Counted from the first letter of the stretch, positions 9,048 to 19,000 are shown. The stretch: 64,000 nucleotides of DNA from Fluviicola sp. (GCA_029866325.1 JARWZO010000022.1:32689-96688), one strand, 5' to 3'. Notes: a model not told the origin generated them from the sequence alone. Program-made: numbers and translations.

Positions 9048-10004
9048 TTATTGAATGATCGAGAGAAACAAAGGCATTCCGATGGTTAAGTTAACAGGGA
9101 AGGTGACAGCCAATGCCATTGGGAGAAAAATTCCGGGATTGGCTTTCGGAGCTGCCAATTTCATCGCTGCTGGAACGGCAATGTACGAAGCGCTGGCTGC
9201 CAATACTGAAAGTAAAAATCGGTTTCCGGTATCGCTTGTCACAATGCTACTCGCTACCGCCATCAAACTTCCATTGACGAGTGGAATGACCATGGCAAAT
9301 ACGGCGGTAAACCATCCGCTTTTCAGAAAGTCATTGAGTTTTCTGCCACTCACAATCCCCATGTCTAATAAAAAGATGGCCAAGAAGCCTTTGAAAATGT
9401 CGGTGGTAAACGGTTTGATGCCTTCTGCTTGCTGATCACTGGTTAGTAATCCGATGATCAAACTTCCTACAATCATTAACACACTTCCATTGGTGAACGA
9501 ATGCAAGACCACCGATCCTAGTTTTGTTGTTGTGTTTTTTTCTGCCGAATAAATGCGGATCAACAAAACGCCAATGATGATTGCAGGAGCTTCCATCATA
9601 GCCATCACTGCTACCATGTGTCCGCCGAAATCGATTTTTTGCATTTCCAGAAAGCTCACTGCTGCTACAAACGTTACTGCGCTCACCGATCCGTAAGCTG
9701 CTGCAATGGCTCCTGAGTTATCGATACTCAACTTGCGTTTGAGCAGAAAGAACGTGTATAAAGGAATCAAACAAGCAACCGCAACACCCAATAAAACCGA
9801 CCATAAAATTTCCATCGAAAGATGACTGTGCGCTAGTTCTTGTCCGCCTTTAAAACCGATGGCAAATAACAGGTATAATGAAATGAATTTAGAAGAATTA
9901 GCCGGGATTTCAAGATCGCTTTTTAAGCGGGCGGCAATAATTCCGAGAACAAAAAAGAGCAGTGCAGGATTGGTGATGTTTTCTACAAGTAGTTCTGTAT
10001 TCAT
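9048..10004 (-). CDS. sbtA: Sodium-dependent bicarbonate permease, SbtA family
   Basis: 318 residues with about ten membrane helices. The N-terminal stretch NPALLFFVLGIIAARLKSDL and the SLYLLFAIGFKGGQEL segment are characteristic of SbtA/DUF897 transporters, which in cyanobacteria import HCO3- with Na+. No SbtB-type PII-like partner is adjacent. It is the last gene of the isocitrate dehydrogenase operon, 9 bp after the DUF6671-like gene. In a heterotroph it would most plausibly feed anaplerotic carboxylases (inference). Confidence 0.85.
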   Translation of the reverse strand: MNTELLVENITNPALLFFVLGIIAARLKSDLEIPANSSKFISLYLLFAIGFKGGQELAHSHLSMEILWSVLLGVAVACLIPLYTFFLLKRKLSIDNSGAIAAAYGSVSAVTFVAAVSFLEMQKIDFGGHMVAVMAMMEAPAIIIGVLLIRIYSAEKNTTTKLGSVVLHSFTNGSVLMIVGSLIIGLLTSDQQAEGIKPFTTDIFKGFLAIFLLDMGIVSGRKLNDFLKSGWFTAVFAMVIPLVNGSLMAVASSIVTSDTGNRFLLSVLAASASYIAVPAAMKLAAPKANPGIFLPMALAVTFPVNLTIGMPLFLSIIQ

Positions 10005-10013
10005 TTATACGTT

Positions 10014-10877
10014 TTATGGATTACAATAATTGCAGTAGGTGGCAGATTCAACTTGTTTGGTATAAGGGTAATACTGTTTTTCTGTATGCTCGCAAACGAC
10101 ACAGCCGTATTCATGATAAAGCGTGGATGGAGTAGGGAAGCGGCACCATTCGCAAGGTAAACCCGGCAAAGAACGCACCACACCAAATCCGGGAGCACCA
10201 CATTCCTTACATTCGGTATTCAATCGTTCAACTAGTTTTTCGGTTACTTTTCGGATGTTGTTCATCCGTGTTGGATTCAGATGCGCGCGCATATCGGTCT
10301 GAACCAAAATATCTGAGCGATGTGTTTGTAGAAGGTTGAATTGATGAAGGAGTTCTTCTTGTGACACAATACCTTTTACCAAGTGCTCGGCATTTGTATC
10401 GGAAGTGCGAAGTATGAGTCCGTGAGAAGGAAAAAGTGCTTTCTCAGCGAAGTTCATTAATTCTTCTGCGCTTTTGACCCATTCGGAGGCGAAATTAGTT
10501 TCGGTAAACAACTCACTCACCGAAAATTCTACGTTGTTTTTACGATCCGTCAATAAAAGCAATTCTTCGTTTGCCGGTACAAAAAAAAGTGTTGGATGAG
10601 AGCCGAATGATCCTTCACTCGCAATGGCCAAATCAACCTTATCCGAATCCATCGCTGCTTCACATTTATTACGTGCCGCAGTTAACGGATCAGTAAGTCG
10701 TTCAATTTCGCCGCTAAATGTGCCGAACCGGTCGGTATTTAAGGATTCGGCGACCGAGCACCGAACCCCTAAACGTGAAGCAAGCAATGGAGAGATTACC
10801 TGCTCTTTTCCGTGATTGGTTGCAATAATCAATTGTCTATCGCGAAACCAATCATGGGCTACTATGCAGTTTGACAT
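10014..10877 (-). CDS. DUF6671-like protein with Cys-rich C-terminus
   Basis: 287 residues, soluble. The N-terminal domain carries the pattern ATNHGKEQVISP...TDRFGTFSGE...ARNKCEAAM...DLAIASEGSFG, which I associate with DUF6671. The last ~65 residues contain several CxxC knuckles (CKEC, CEWC, CVVC, CNYC), which should bind zinc. It lies between the small paralogue pair and sbtA with gaps of 2 and 9 bp. Biochemical role unknown; zinc binding is inferred from the Cys spacing. Confidence 0.65.
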   Translation of the reverse strand: MSNCIVAHDWFRDRQLIIATNHGKEQVISPLLASRLGVRCSVAESLNTDRFGTFSGEIERLTDPLTAARNKCEAAMDSDKVDLAIASEGSFGSHPTLFFVPANEELLLLTDRKNNVEFSVSELFTETNFASEWVKSAEELMNFAEKALFPSHGLILRTSDTNAEHLVKGIVSQEELLHQFNLLQTHRSDILVQTDMRAHLNPTRMNNIRKVTEKLVERLNTECKECGAPGFGVVRSLPGLPCEWCRFPTPSTLYHEYGCVVCEHTEKQYYPYTKQVESATYCNYCNP

Positions 10878-10879
10878 GC

Positions 10880-11155
10880 TTAATCAACCAATTCAAAAGT
10901 GATGGTACTTTCAATTTTTAGACGTTTGGAAGTATCTGAAGCCTTTGAAACAATGTTTTCCACCTCACGATAAAGTGCTTTCAGTTCTTTGATTCGCTTT
11001 TCTGAATGGGAAACATCGCCACTTGTTTTTTCCTGAATGGTGAATTTCTCTATTTGATTAAAACTGATCTTGCTGTTAATGAGTGAAAAGAGCATTTGTT
11101 TTGCCTCTTCTGGTGTAAACAGTCCATTGATTAGTTGATGCTGTTGCTCGTTCAT
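10880..11155 (-). CDS. Small coiled-coil-like protein, paralogue of next gene upstream
   Basis: 91 residues, no signal. The start (LINGLFTPEEAKQMLFSLINSKI) and the helical EKRIKELKALYREVE stretch parallel the 84-residue product just upstream, so the two genes look like an old tandem duplication. Its ATG overlaps the stop of that gene by 4 bp (ATGA-type coupling) and DUF6671 begins 2 bp downstream. No known domain recognised. Confidence 0.7.
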   Translation of the reverse strand: MNEQQHQLINGLFTPEEAKQMLFSLINSKISFNQIEKFTIQEKTSGDVSHSEKRIKELKALYREVENIVSKASDTSKRLKIESTITFELVD

Positions 11156-11406
11156 AATAACGGATTAAAAGTTAGTTCTCCGGAAACGTTGATTTTTCCG
11201 GACATTTTTTCAATAGAATCGCGTAATTCAAACAATTCGTTTTGCAACAATTTGATCCTCTTTTCGCGCATTTTCACGTCTTCTTCGTTGCTGAGTGACG
11301 AAATTTTAGCTTCGTGGTACTTGATTTTTACCTGTACCATTTGCGTCAGTAGATCGATTGCTTCTTGCGGTTCGAATACACCGTCGAATAATTGGATATT
11401 TTTCAT
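11152..11406 (-). CDS. Small coiled-coil-like protein, tandem paralogue
   Basis: 84 residues. The sequence LFDGVFEPQEAIDLLTQMVQVKI followed by a Lys/Glu-rich helix (REKRIKLLQNELFELRD) aligns with the downstream 91-residue protein. The predicted form is a short N-terminal helical hairpin plus an amphipathic helix and a terminal beta strand. It begins 15 bp after the isocitrate dehydrogenase stop. Possibly a small structural or regulatory subunit; unknown. Confidence 0.7.
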   Translation of the reverse strand: MKNIQLFDGVFEPQEAIDLLTQMVQVKIKYHEAKISSLSNEEDVKMREKRIKLLQNELFELRDSIEKMSGKINVSGELTFNPLL

Positions 11407-11421
11407 GTGTTTGCAGATTAA

Positions 11422-12858
11422 TTATTGTCCTTGACCTAGTGAAAATGCCGGTACACCATCGAATGCGTATAAATTTTCCGTTTTAATAACCTCAATACCA
11501 ATTGCTAAGGCCGATTCAAGTAGCTCAATAATTGTTTTAGAAGTAATCTGATTTCCTTCTTGAGGTTTAAATCTGCATCTCCAATGATCTGTACAAAACG
11601 TTTCTTCGAATCCTTCAGGCCATACTTTTATTCCGCGGTTGGTAATCATCGATAAATGTGCATTGGCTGTTTGAATAGCAGCAACTTTTGTTGCTAATTC
11701 GTTTGGATTGGTGCCATTCCAGTGCAAAAACAAATCTACACCCACCAATTCTTTCTTCGCAGGTGCTTTTCGCACATATTTTGGAAGTTTGAATGCTGCT
11801 TGTGCATTGTAAGTAACAGCCGGTAGAATTGTTGGCTTTTGATCAATGTTTCGAATAATCGCGTCAGCAAAAGCGGCTGTTCCAACTTTTTCTTTACTTA
11901 CACCTTCTGTGTAAATGTCATACGTGTGGGTTCCATCTTCTATGGTTCTCAACCATGCATTTTGAATTTTTTGAGCCACTTCGGCTTGTCCTATATGTTT
12001 GAGCATTAAAATGGCACCTTGCAATAAACCGGAAGGGTTTGCAACATCTTGTCCTGCTCTGCGAGGAGCTGAACCATGAATGGCTTCAAACATGGCGCAT
12101 TCTTCACCGATATTCGAAGAACCTGCCAAACCAACCGAGCCGGCAATTTGAGCGGCAACATCGGAAAGGATATCTCCGTAAAGATTCGGCATCACGATCA
12201 CATCAAATAGTTCAGGTGTGTCAGCCAATTTTGCGGCACCGATATCTACTATCCAGTGTTCGTTTTCAATTTCAGGATATTCTGCCGCAATCTCGGTGAA
12301 AACACTGTGAAACAAGCCATCTGTTTGCTTCATGATATTGTCTTTCGTAAAGCAGGTAACTTTTTTACGACCAAACTGCTTGGCATATTCAAATGCGTAG
12401 CGCACGATTTTCTCACATCCGGGTCTGCTGATCAATTTCAAACATTGAACAACTTCGTCTGTTTGTTGATGCTCAATACCTGCATAAAGATCTTCCTCAT
12501 TTTCGCGAACAATTACCAAATCCATAACCGGATGCTTCGTAGTAACGAACGGATGGATGCTTTTACAAGGTCGCACATTGGCATATAGTCCCAGAAATTT
12601 GCGAATGCTCACATTCAAACTTTTGTATCCGCCACCTTGAGGTGTTGTAATCGGAGCTTTTAGAAAAACTTTGTTGCGACGGATTACATCCCACGATTCT
12701 TTTGAAATGCCTGAAGTATTGCCAGAGAGATACATTTTTTCTCCAACTTCAATTTCTTCATAATCGATTTGTGCTCCTGCTGCTTTTAGAATGCGAAGCG
12801 TAGCATCCATGATTTCCGGCCCGATGCCATCTCCTTTTGCAATGGTGATTGTTGTCAT
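11422..12858 (-). CDS. icd: NADP-dependent isocitrate dehydrogenase (long bacterial form)
   Basis: 478 residues. It oxidises isocitrate to 2-oxoglutarate and CO2 in the TCA cycle. N-terminal KGDGIGPEI, substrate residues near S80/N82/S84/R86, R96 and R118, and the cofactor loop HGSAPRRAGQDVANPSG mark the isocitrate/isopropylmalate dehydrogenase family. The ~140-residue C-terminal extension (from about 335) is typical of the ~480-residue class found in Bacteroidetes and alphaproteobacteria. It heads a five-gene unit ending in sbtA, divergent from a LysR regulator. Confidence 0.92.
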   Translation of the reverse strand: MTTITIAKGDGIGPEIMDATLRILKAAGAQIDYEEIEVGEKMYLSGNTSGISKESWDVIRRNKVFLKAPITTPQGGGYKSLNVSIRKFLGLYANVRPCKSIHPFVTTKHPVMDLVIVRENEEDLYAGIEHQQTDEVVQCLKLISRPGCEKIVRYAFEYAKQFGRKKVTCFTKDNIMKQTDGLFHSVFTEIAAEYPEIENEHWIVDIGAAKLADTPELFDVIVMPNLYGDILSDVAAQIAGSVGLAGSSNIGEECAMFEAIHGSAPRRAGQDVANPSGLLQGAILMLKHIGQAEVAQKIQNAWLRTIEDGTHTYDIYTEGVSKEKVGTAAFADAIIRNIDQKPTILPAVTYNAQAAFKLPKYVRKAPAKKELVGVDLFLHWNGTNPNELATKVAAIQTANAHLSMITNRGIKVWPEGFEETFCTDHWRCRFKPQEGNQITSKTIIELLESALAIGIEVIKTENLYAFDGVPAFSLGQGQ

Positions 12859-12902
12859 ACCTTGGTTTTAATATTTGGGCAAAATTCAAGAGAATTAGTC
12901 AT

Positions 12903-12934
12903 ATGTTTTTATTTATATTTATTATATAAAACAT
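12903..12934. promoter_or_regulatory. AT-rich dyad in icd-lysR divergent spacer, candidate LysR operator
   Basis: ATGTTTT (12903-12909) and AAAACAT (12928-12934) form perfect 7-bp inverted arms around an A/T-only 18-bp core. The site lies in the 192-bp spacer between the divergent icd and lysR genes, where LysR-type regulators usually bind. Binding is not shown, and AT-rich dyads can arise by chance. Confidence 0.3.
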
Positions 12935-12946
12935 AATCATTTTTTA

Positions 12947-12954
12947 TACATTTG
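12947..12954 (+). promoter_or_regulatory. TAnnTTTG -7 element for lysR
   Basis: TACATTTG lies ~97 nt before the LysR start at 13051 and immediately beside the AT-rich dyad. The position would allow autoregulation from the dyad. Confidence 0.4.
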
Positions 12955-13050
12955 AATTAACTTATTGTTGGGTTGGTTGTTACAGGTAATTGGAAACTGT
13001 TGTTTAGTATACAACCTCAACTTTTAGTTTTAAAACCATTTCGTTTCAAT

Positions 13051-13974
13051 ATGAACTATACATTGCACCAGCTACAAGTTTTTTTGAAAATAACCCAAAC
13101 GCAAAGTATTACCAAAGCCGCGTTAGAGCTTCACCTTACACAACCGGCAGTATCCATTCAATTGAAAAATTTTCAGGATCAATTTGATATTCCGCTCACC
13201 GAAATTCAAGGGAGAAAATTGTATGTCACGGATTTCGGAAAAGAAATTGCCATTGCAGCCGAGCGCATTATAGATGAAGTGCATGCGATCAATTATAAAA
13301 CACTCGCTTACAGAGGACAATTGTCTGGGCGGTTAAAAATATCCGCTGTTTCAACCGGTAAGTACATCATCCCGTATTTTCTATCCGATTTTTTAAAGCT
13401 GCATCCCGGAATAGAATTGGTATTAGATGTTACTAATAAATCGCGGGTGATTGAAAGTCTCGAAAAAAACGAAGTCGATTTTTCGCTGGTGTCTATTTTG
13501 CCCAAACAGCTGCAAGTTGATCATGAGGAGTTATTAGAAAATAAGCTCTTTTTAATTGGAAATACCGAGGATTCCTTAAATTGGAAAGCAATTAAAACAG
13601 ATGATTTGGTAACCGTTCCGTTAATTTTCAGAGAAGCGGGTTCAGCTACTAGGTTAGTTATGGAACAGTTTCTAGAAGACAATGAGCTGAAGATTACCCG
13701 AAAAATGGAACTAACCTCCAATGAAGCAGTTAAACAAGCGATTATTGCCGGGTTGGGTTGCTCGATTATGCCACTCATCGGTTTACGGCAAGAACTTACT
13801 TCGAAGGAACTGCATATTCTTCCTGCAAATGGCTTGCCGATAGCATCAGCTTGGAACCTCATTTGGCTCAAAAATAAACGGTTTTCACCGGTCGCCGAAG
13901 CCTATTTGTCGTATATCAGGCTTCACAAACAACAGATTATTTCACAGAAGTTTAGCTGGTACGATAAATATTAA
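13051..13974 (+). CDS. LysR-family transcriptional regulator divergent from icd-sbtA operon
   Basis: 307 residues from ATG 13051; the frame extends to a TTG at 12973 but the helix-turn-helix begins right after this ATG. Residues 3-60 hold the LysR winged helix (LHQLQVFLKITQTQSITKAA...TQPAVSIQLK), and 90-300 the periplasmic-binding-like effector domain. Layout and neighbours recall CbbR/CmpR/CcmR-type regulators of inorganic carbon genes. The effector cannot be read from sequence. It faces icd across a 192-bp spacer. Confidence 0.85.
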   Translation: MNYTLHQLQVFLKITQTQSITKAALELHLTQPAVSIQLKNFQDQFDIPLTEIQGRKLYVTDFGKEIAIAAERIIDEVHAINYKTLAYRGQLSGRLKISAVSTGKYIIPYFLSDFLKLHPGIELVLDVTNKSRVIESLEKNEVDFSLVSILPKQLQVDHEELLENKLFLIGNTEDSLNWKAIKTDDLVTVPLIFREAGSATRLVMEQFLEDNELKITRKMELTSNEAVKQAIIAGLGCSIMPLIGLRQELTSKELHILPANGLPIASAWNLIWLKNKRFSPVAEAYLSYIRLHKQQIISQKFSWYDKY

Positions 13975-14043
13975 AAACAACTTGGTTTTTTTGTTTTATC
14001 GTTAGTCTTTGCACATTTCACCTCAAGTTGTTATTTTTAAGAG

Positions 14044-14577
14044 ATGAAAAAAACCATCCTCTTTCTATTTCTAAGTTGTGTTTCGCTGCTACATGCGCAA
14101 ACAAACGACAGTATTCCGCCCAAAAACAAACAAATCATTGATACCGTTCTTCGGTATGGAGAAGCTATTTCACCAACTTATCAAGAGGCAGTGTGTACCG
14201 AGTTTGTCATTGGTGTTTTGAAACATTTTATCACACTCAGCAAAGAAGATATCGTAAACATCAACATCAATCAACCCCGAAAAAGCATTGAAGATGTCTA
14301 CCTGCAAATGGAAAACGGATCTCCCTTTCCAAAAGGAGTTGTACATGCGTTAACCCACAACGGAAAAGGCGAAGCAATTACCAATCTCAATGAAGTAAAA
14401 CCCGGCGATTTTGTACAGTTTTGGTATCCTCGTTCTTGGGGACATTGCGGCATTGTGGAACACATCGATCTGGAACATAAAGTAGTGTACCTGTATTCTT
14501 CTTTCCCAAGTACCGATGGTTATGGCATTCAACCATTTGATATGCCCGAGTATTGTTATTTCGTGAGATTAAAGTAA
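14044..14577 (+). CDS. Secreted NlpC/P60- or CHAP-like cysteine hydrolase
   Basis: 177 residues with signal peptide MKKTILFLFLSCVSLLHAQ. A Cys near residue 57 (AVCTEFVI) and a His near 138 (RSWGHCGIVE), preceded by KPGDFVQFW, give the Cys-His arrangement of NlpC/P60-type peptidases that act on peptidoglycan or related amides. It is somewhat divergent, so the fold assignment is moderate. It precedes a lysozyme-like gene, consistent with a cell-wall theme. Confidence 0.6.
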   Translation: MKKTILFLFLSCVSLLHAQTNDSIPPKNKQIIDTVLRYGEAISPTYQEAVCTEFVIGVLKHFITLSKEDIVNININQPRKSIEDVYLQMENGSPFPKGVVHALTHNGKGEAITNLNEVKPGDFVQFWYPRSWGHCGIVEHIDLEHKVVYLYSSFPSTDGYGIQPFDMPEYCYFVRLK

Positions 14578-14598
14578 ATCTTGTAAATGAAAATAAAC

Positions 14599-14630
14599 TA
14601 GTAGGGGCAACTCGCGAGTTGCTTCTACTA
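14599..14630. repeat. 32-bp near-perfect palindrome
   Basis: Arms TAGTAGGGGCAACTCG / CGAGTTGCTTCTACTA pair throughout if two G-T wobbles are allowed. It sits 22 bp after the hydrolase stop and may act as a transcription terminator or be a member of a dispersed palindromic repeat. No long T-run follows. Confidence 0.55.
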
Positions 14631-14668
14631 TATTTTACATTTTCAATTAATTATCTCACGAATTCATG

Positions 14669-14676
14669 TAATTTTG
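14669..14676 (+). promoter_or_regulatory. TAnnTTTG -7 element before lysozyme-like gene
   Basis: TAATTTTG lies 29 nt before the GTG start at 14706, downstream of the palindrome, so the lysozyme-like gene probably has its own promoter. Confidence 0.4.
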
Positions 14677-14705
14677 CCCGTTTAAGTACCTAAAATAAGA
14701 GTTCA

Positions 14706-15836
14706 GTGAGACGCTTTTTTCGCAGTAAATGGGTGAAAATCCCCTTATATACGTTTACAATCCTGTTTGCATTGATTGGTTTTTTTCTAACCGGATCATA
14801 CGCAGCAATCGAAATGGGTTGGACCAATGAAGCCGGGGCTGTAGATGTCAATAGCCGCTATTTTCAGGAAATTCACGATAAATACAACCAAGGTTTTGAA
14901 GTCGATAGCGTGAAAATGGCAGCATACCGTTACGAAGCGCTCAATCGCATCATTGTATTGAATGATTTTCACCCGAAAAACGCGCAATACATCCTGAGTG
15001 TTTTGGAGCAAAAAGGCGACGAACGCGAGGTTTTACGAATGCTCGATGCCGTTGATTTACAACTGAAAGATAGCAAAGCCTATCAAAAAGCCATTGCAGA
15101 ACTCAAATCGAAGCAAAAATCGCACAAACAAAAAGTAAGCGGACTCAGTGTATTTGAGTGGATGAACATTCATGAGTGGCAGGATTTTAAAATCGCTGTT
15201 GCCAAAGACAAAGCACTGATTGATTCCGCTGCTCGTGTAACAGGAGTTGAAGCACGTCTCATTGTTGCGTGTCTGGTGGGGGAGCAAATCCGTTTGTTTA
15301 ATTCCAAGCGTGAAACCTACAAAAAAGTGATAGGACCATTGAAAATACTTTCCGTTGAATCGCAATTCTCTTTTGGCGTTACCGGCATCAAAGAACATAC
15401 GGCCAAAAACATCGAAAGTCATTTGAAAAATCCGAACAGTATTTACTACACTGGGCCTCAATACGAACACTTGCTCGATTTTGTGGCAACGGATACAGCC
15501 TCAATTGCCGTTGAACGCATTGAACGATTAACAAACTACCGCAATCACTATTATTCGTACTTGTACGCAGCTATTTTCCTAAAACAGGTAAAAGTTCAAT
15601 GGGAAAATGCGGGCTATCCGATTGACGGACGTCCTGAAATTCTAGCGACACTTTTTAATGTCGGATATCCGCAATCTGTTCCCAAATCAAACCCGAAAGT
15701 AGGCGGATCAACCATCAAGATTTACGAAAAACCGTATTCCTTCGGTGCTATTGCCTTCCAGTTTTATTATTCCGGCGAATTGTATGACCTCTTTCCGTTT
15801 GAAAAGCGTAAATTCGATTGGGATGAGGAAGTGTAG
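14706..15836 (+). CDS. DUF1402-like lysozyme/transglycosylase-fold envelope protein
   Basis: 376 residues from GTG 14706; no ATG lies before residue 38 and this start gives a basic N-terminus plus one membrane anchor (10-32). After a helical region, residues 175-376 resemble the lysozyme-like DUF1402 domain: LIVACLVGEQIRLF with candidate catalytic Glu193, then ILATLFNVGYPQS and the FGAIAFQFYYSG core helix. It probably cleaves or binds peptidoglycan in the periplasm. Its last 70 bp are repeated perfectly at 20608-20677. In the likely ancestral order its stop overlapped the start of the phosphodiester-glycosidase gene by 14 bp. Confidence 0.7.
   Translation: MRRFFRSKWVKIPLYTFTILFALIGFFLTGSYAAIEMGWTNEAGAVDVNSRYFQEIHDKYNQGFEVDSVKMAAYRYEALNRIIVLNDFHPKNAQYILSVLEQKGDEREVLRMLDAVDLQLKDSKAYQKAIAELKSKQKSHKQKVSGLSVFEWMNIHEWQDFKIAVAKDKALIDSAARVTGVEARLIVACLVGEQIRLFNSKRETYKKVIGPLKILSVESQFSFGVTGIKEHTAKNIESHLKNPNSIYYTGPQYEHLLDFVATDTASIAVERIERLTNYRNHYYSYLYAAIFLKQVKVQWENAGYPIDGRPEILATLFNVGYPQSVPKSNPKVGGSTIKIYEKPYSFGAIAFQFYYSGELYDLFPFEKRKFDWDEEV
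15767..15836 (+). repeat. 70-bp perfect direct repeat, copy 1
   Basis: This is the 3' end of the DUF1402-like gene through its TAG stop. It is identical base for base to 20608-20677. The two copies bracket the 1489-residue T9SS gene. Confidence 0.97.
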
Positions 15837-16018
15837 TAACACCAATTCCATCTCTAAATTAGGTATCATAGACTTTTTCTATCAGATTGTATTTGCTAAT
15901 TAGGTATACTAATATATTCATTTCCATAAGTGTATTTTGAAACTTATGATAACTTAGGCCTATCATTTACTATTGCTAATTTTAGTTCAACTATTAGATC
16001 AAATAATCACCTAAAATT

Positions 16019-19000
16019 ATGAAATTACTACTACTTTTTCCTATGATCATGTTTATGTTCTCCATAGGACTATCGCAAGTTCCAGAGATTAATTGGGGGT
16101 TAGGAATAGGCGGAAATGGGTGGGACGCAAGCAGATGCATCGTTTATGATAGCCATAAAAATGTATATGTAACGGGTTCATTTAGAGATACCATGGATTT
16201 CGATGCAGGTGCTGGAATGGCTCCATTAGTTTCAAATGGTCTTCAAGATACTTATTTACTTAAACTTGATTCACTGGGCAATTTTTTATGGGTAAAACAA
16301 TTTGGTAGCACTGCAGATGATATTGGCTATTCAATTGTGATTACTGAATTAGATGAGGTTTTATTGACTGGGAATTTTAATGAAACAATTGATTTTGATC
16401 CTGGAATTGGACAGTTTTTATTTTCTCCAACATCAGATGGAACCACCTCAACCGGATTTATTCTCAAGCTAGATTCTAACGGTAATTTCAGTTGGGTTAA
16501 AAAAATGGGAGGCGATATTAAAATAGTCCTTGATAAAGATAAAAATGTGCTTGTATATGGTGGTTTTTCAGGAACGAAGGATTTTGATCCTTCACCGACA
16601 ACGTCATTTAACCTATCAGCTATTACTTCATCATACGGAGTAACAGACATTTTTGTAGCAAAATTAGATTCAAATTTTAATTTTTTATGGGCATTTAAAT
16701 ATGGTTCTTATTTAGATGAAAGTGCAAGCGGAGTGCAAACAGATAGTGTAGGTAATGTATATGTGGTAGGTTCTCTAAGAGCAACCATTGATTTTGATCC
16801 GGGTCCTGGGGTGTTTAATATGCAGGCTGGTTATTTAGGGGTCGTTGCAACATATATCGACGTTTTTTTTGCAAAATATAGTCCAACCGGTAATTTTATT
16901 TGGGCAAAGAGAATTGGAAGCGAAGGTCATGACATGCCATCAGGTTTTCAAATGGATAGGAATGCAAATCTTTATATTTCAGGAACATATTTTGGTGTTG
17001 TTGACTTTGATCCTAATGCAGGGACATATTACTTTGATACACAGGTTCTTGGAGGTGCATTTCTGGCAAAGTACGATTCTAACGGTAGTTTTTTATGGGC
17101 TAATGCCCACAAGGCTAGCAGAATGGCAATGGATCTGCATACCAGTGGAGATATAGTTGTAGCAGGTAGTTTTGGAACAACAATAGGGAATAATACTCCA
17201 CTTGATTTTGATCCGGGAAGTAATGTTTTTAATCTCACTTCTGTTGGAGGAATAGATGGATATCTTGCCGTATACAATCAATGGGGTACTTTTCAGTATG
17301 CTAAAAGATTTGGTGGCTCAGCTCTTGAATATCCCAATAGTATAACTGTTGATGATGATGGAGAGCTATACTTATCAGGCGCTTTTAAGACCGGAAGTAT
17401 CAACGTCGGTGAGGAGCAAAATCCTGTACTTTATAATTCGCATTCTCATACTGATGACATTTTTGTATTAAAATTAAAAAGGCCAGCCGGTGTTACTGGA
17501 AAAGTTTATTTAGACACAAATCAAAATTGTAATTTAGATTTTGGAGAGATTCCTGTGTCGGCAATTGGCTTAACTATTCAACCGGGAAACATTCATGTGA
17601 CAAGTAATATTCATGGAGTCTGGTATCTAGATTCTTTACCAATAGGTAATTATACTATAACTATAAATTTACCAAATAATTATAGTTCAAATTGTGGGCT
17701 GGTTCAAAATTTTTCAATTCAAGATACGGCAATTTCGTTTAGTGCTCCGAGTTTTGGCGTAACTTCAAATTTTGGGTTTATTGAAGGTACGATATTTAAT
17801 GATTTGAATGCGAATTGTATTAAAGATGCTTATGAACCTGGAATCCCGAATCGTTTAGCCCTCATTCAACCGGGGAATCAAGTGGTTCAGACAAATTCGT
17901 TAGGGTATTATAAATCGGACACATTAGCTATTGGTAATTATTCTATTACAGTTGATACAAATGGCAACTGGGGCGCTAGTTGTATCAATACATTTACTGT
18001 TAACAATGTCCCTTGGGGCGGACCAATTATACCAACAAATATTGGATTGATAAGTGCAGTTCCATGTGCAAGGCCATTAGTTTCTATTAATTCTTCTAGA
18101 GTTAGACCATGCTTCAATGGGTCTGTTAATGTGCATGCTAAGAATTTACCTTATGCAACAGCTTCACTAACGAATGCGTATGTAATAGTAGAAATGGATA
18201 GTTTGATTAACATTATTTCAGCTTCGATGCCTTATACTAATTTGGGAAATGGTCAGTATAGAGTGGATTTAGGAACGTTAAATCCGGGGCAGGAATCCAT
18301 TATTCAGTTTTATTGCCACTATAGTTGTCAGATGATCGTTGGTAGAACCTACTGTTTTGATGCTACCTTATACCCTATAAATAGCTGTGTTTATGATACA
18401 GTGCCTGCTTCATTACCTCCAGATTTTTCACCTTGCACTTTACCATGGGATCACTCGAGTTTATCTGTCGACGGGTATTGTCAAAATGACAGTATTTATT
18501 TTTCGGTGACAAACAATGGACTACCGGGTTATGGCGATATGGATTGTTATTCACCAGTTAGAATTTATATTGACGGATCTTATATTTTAATGGATTCCGT
18601 TCAATTAGCTGGAGGAGAAACTAGCATATTTTCTTTTTCAGCTGATGGAAGAACTTGGCGTTTTGAAGCAGACCAGCACCCACTGCATCCAGGTAACTCG
18701 CATCCCAATTTCACAATTGAAGCATGTGGAAACCTCAGTAATTGGACGCCAAACCTTGTCAACCTATTACCTCCGGATGATGCAGATCAATTTGTGGATA
18801 TCGAATGTGTTTTAGCGAGGTTAAGCTATGATCCGAATGTGAAAACAGGGTACCCTTTAGGAGTAGGAACAACCAATAATGTAAGTTCAAACGGACAAAT
18901 AGATTACGTGATTGATTTCCAAAACACTGGAACTGATACTGCGTTTACAGTTGTTATAAGAGATACGTTGGAAATGGACCTAGATATTTTTACTGTCCAA

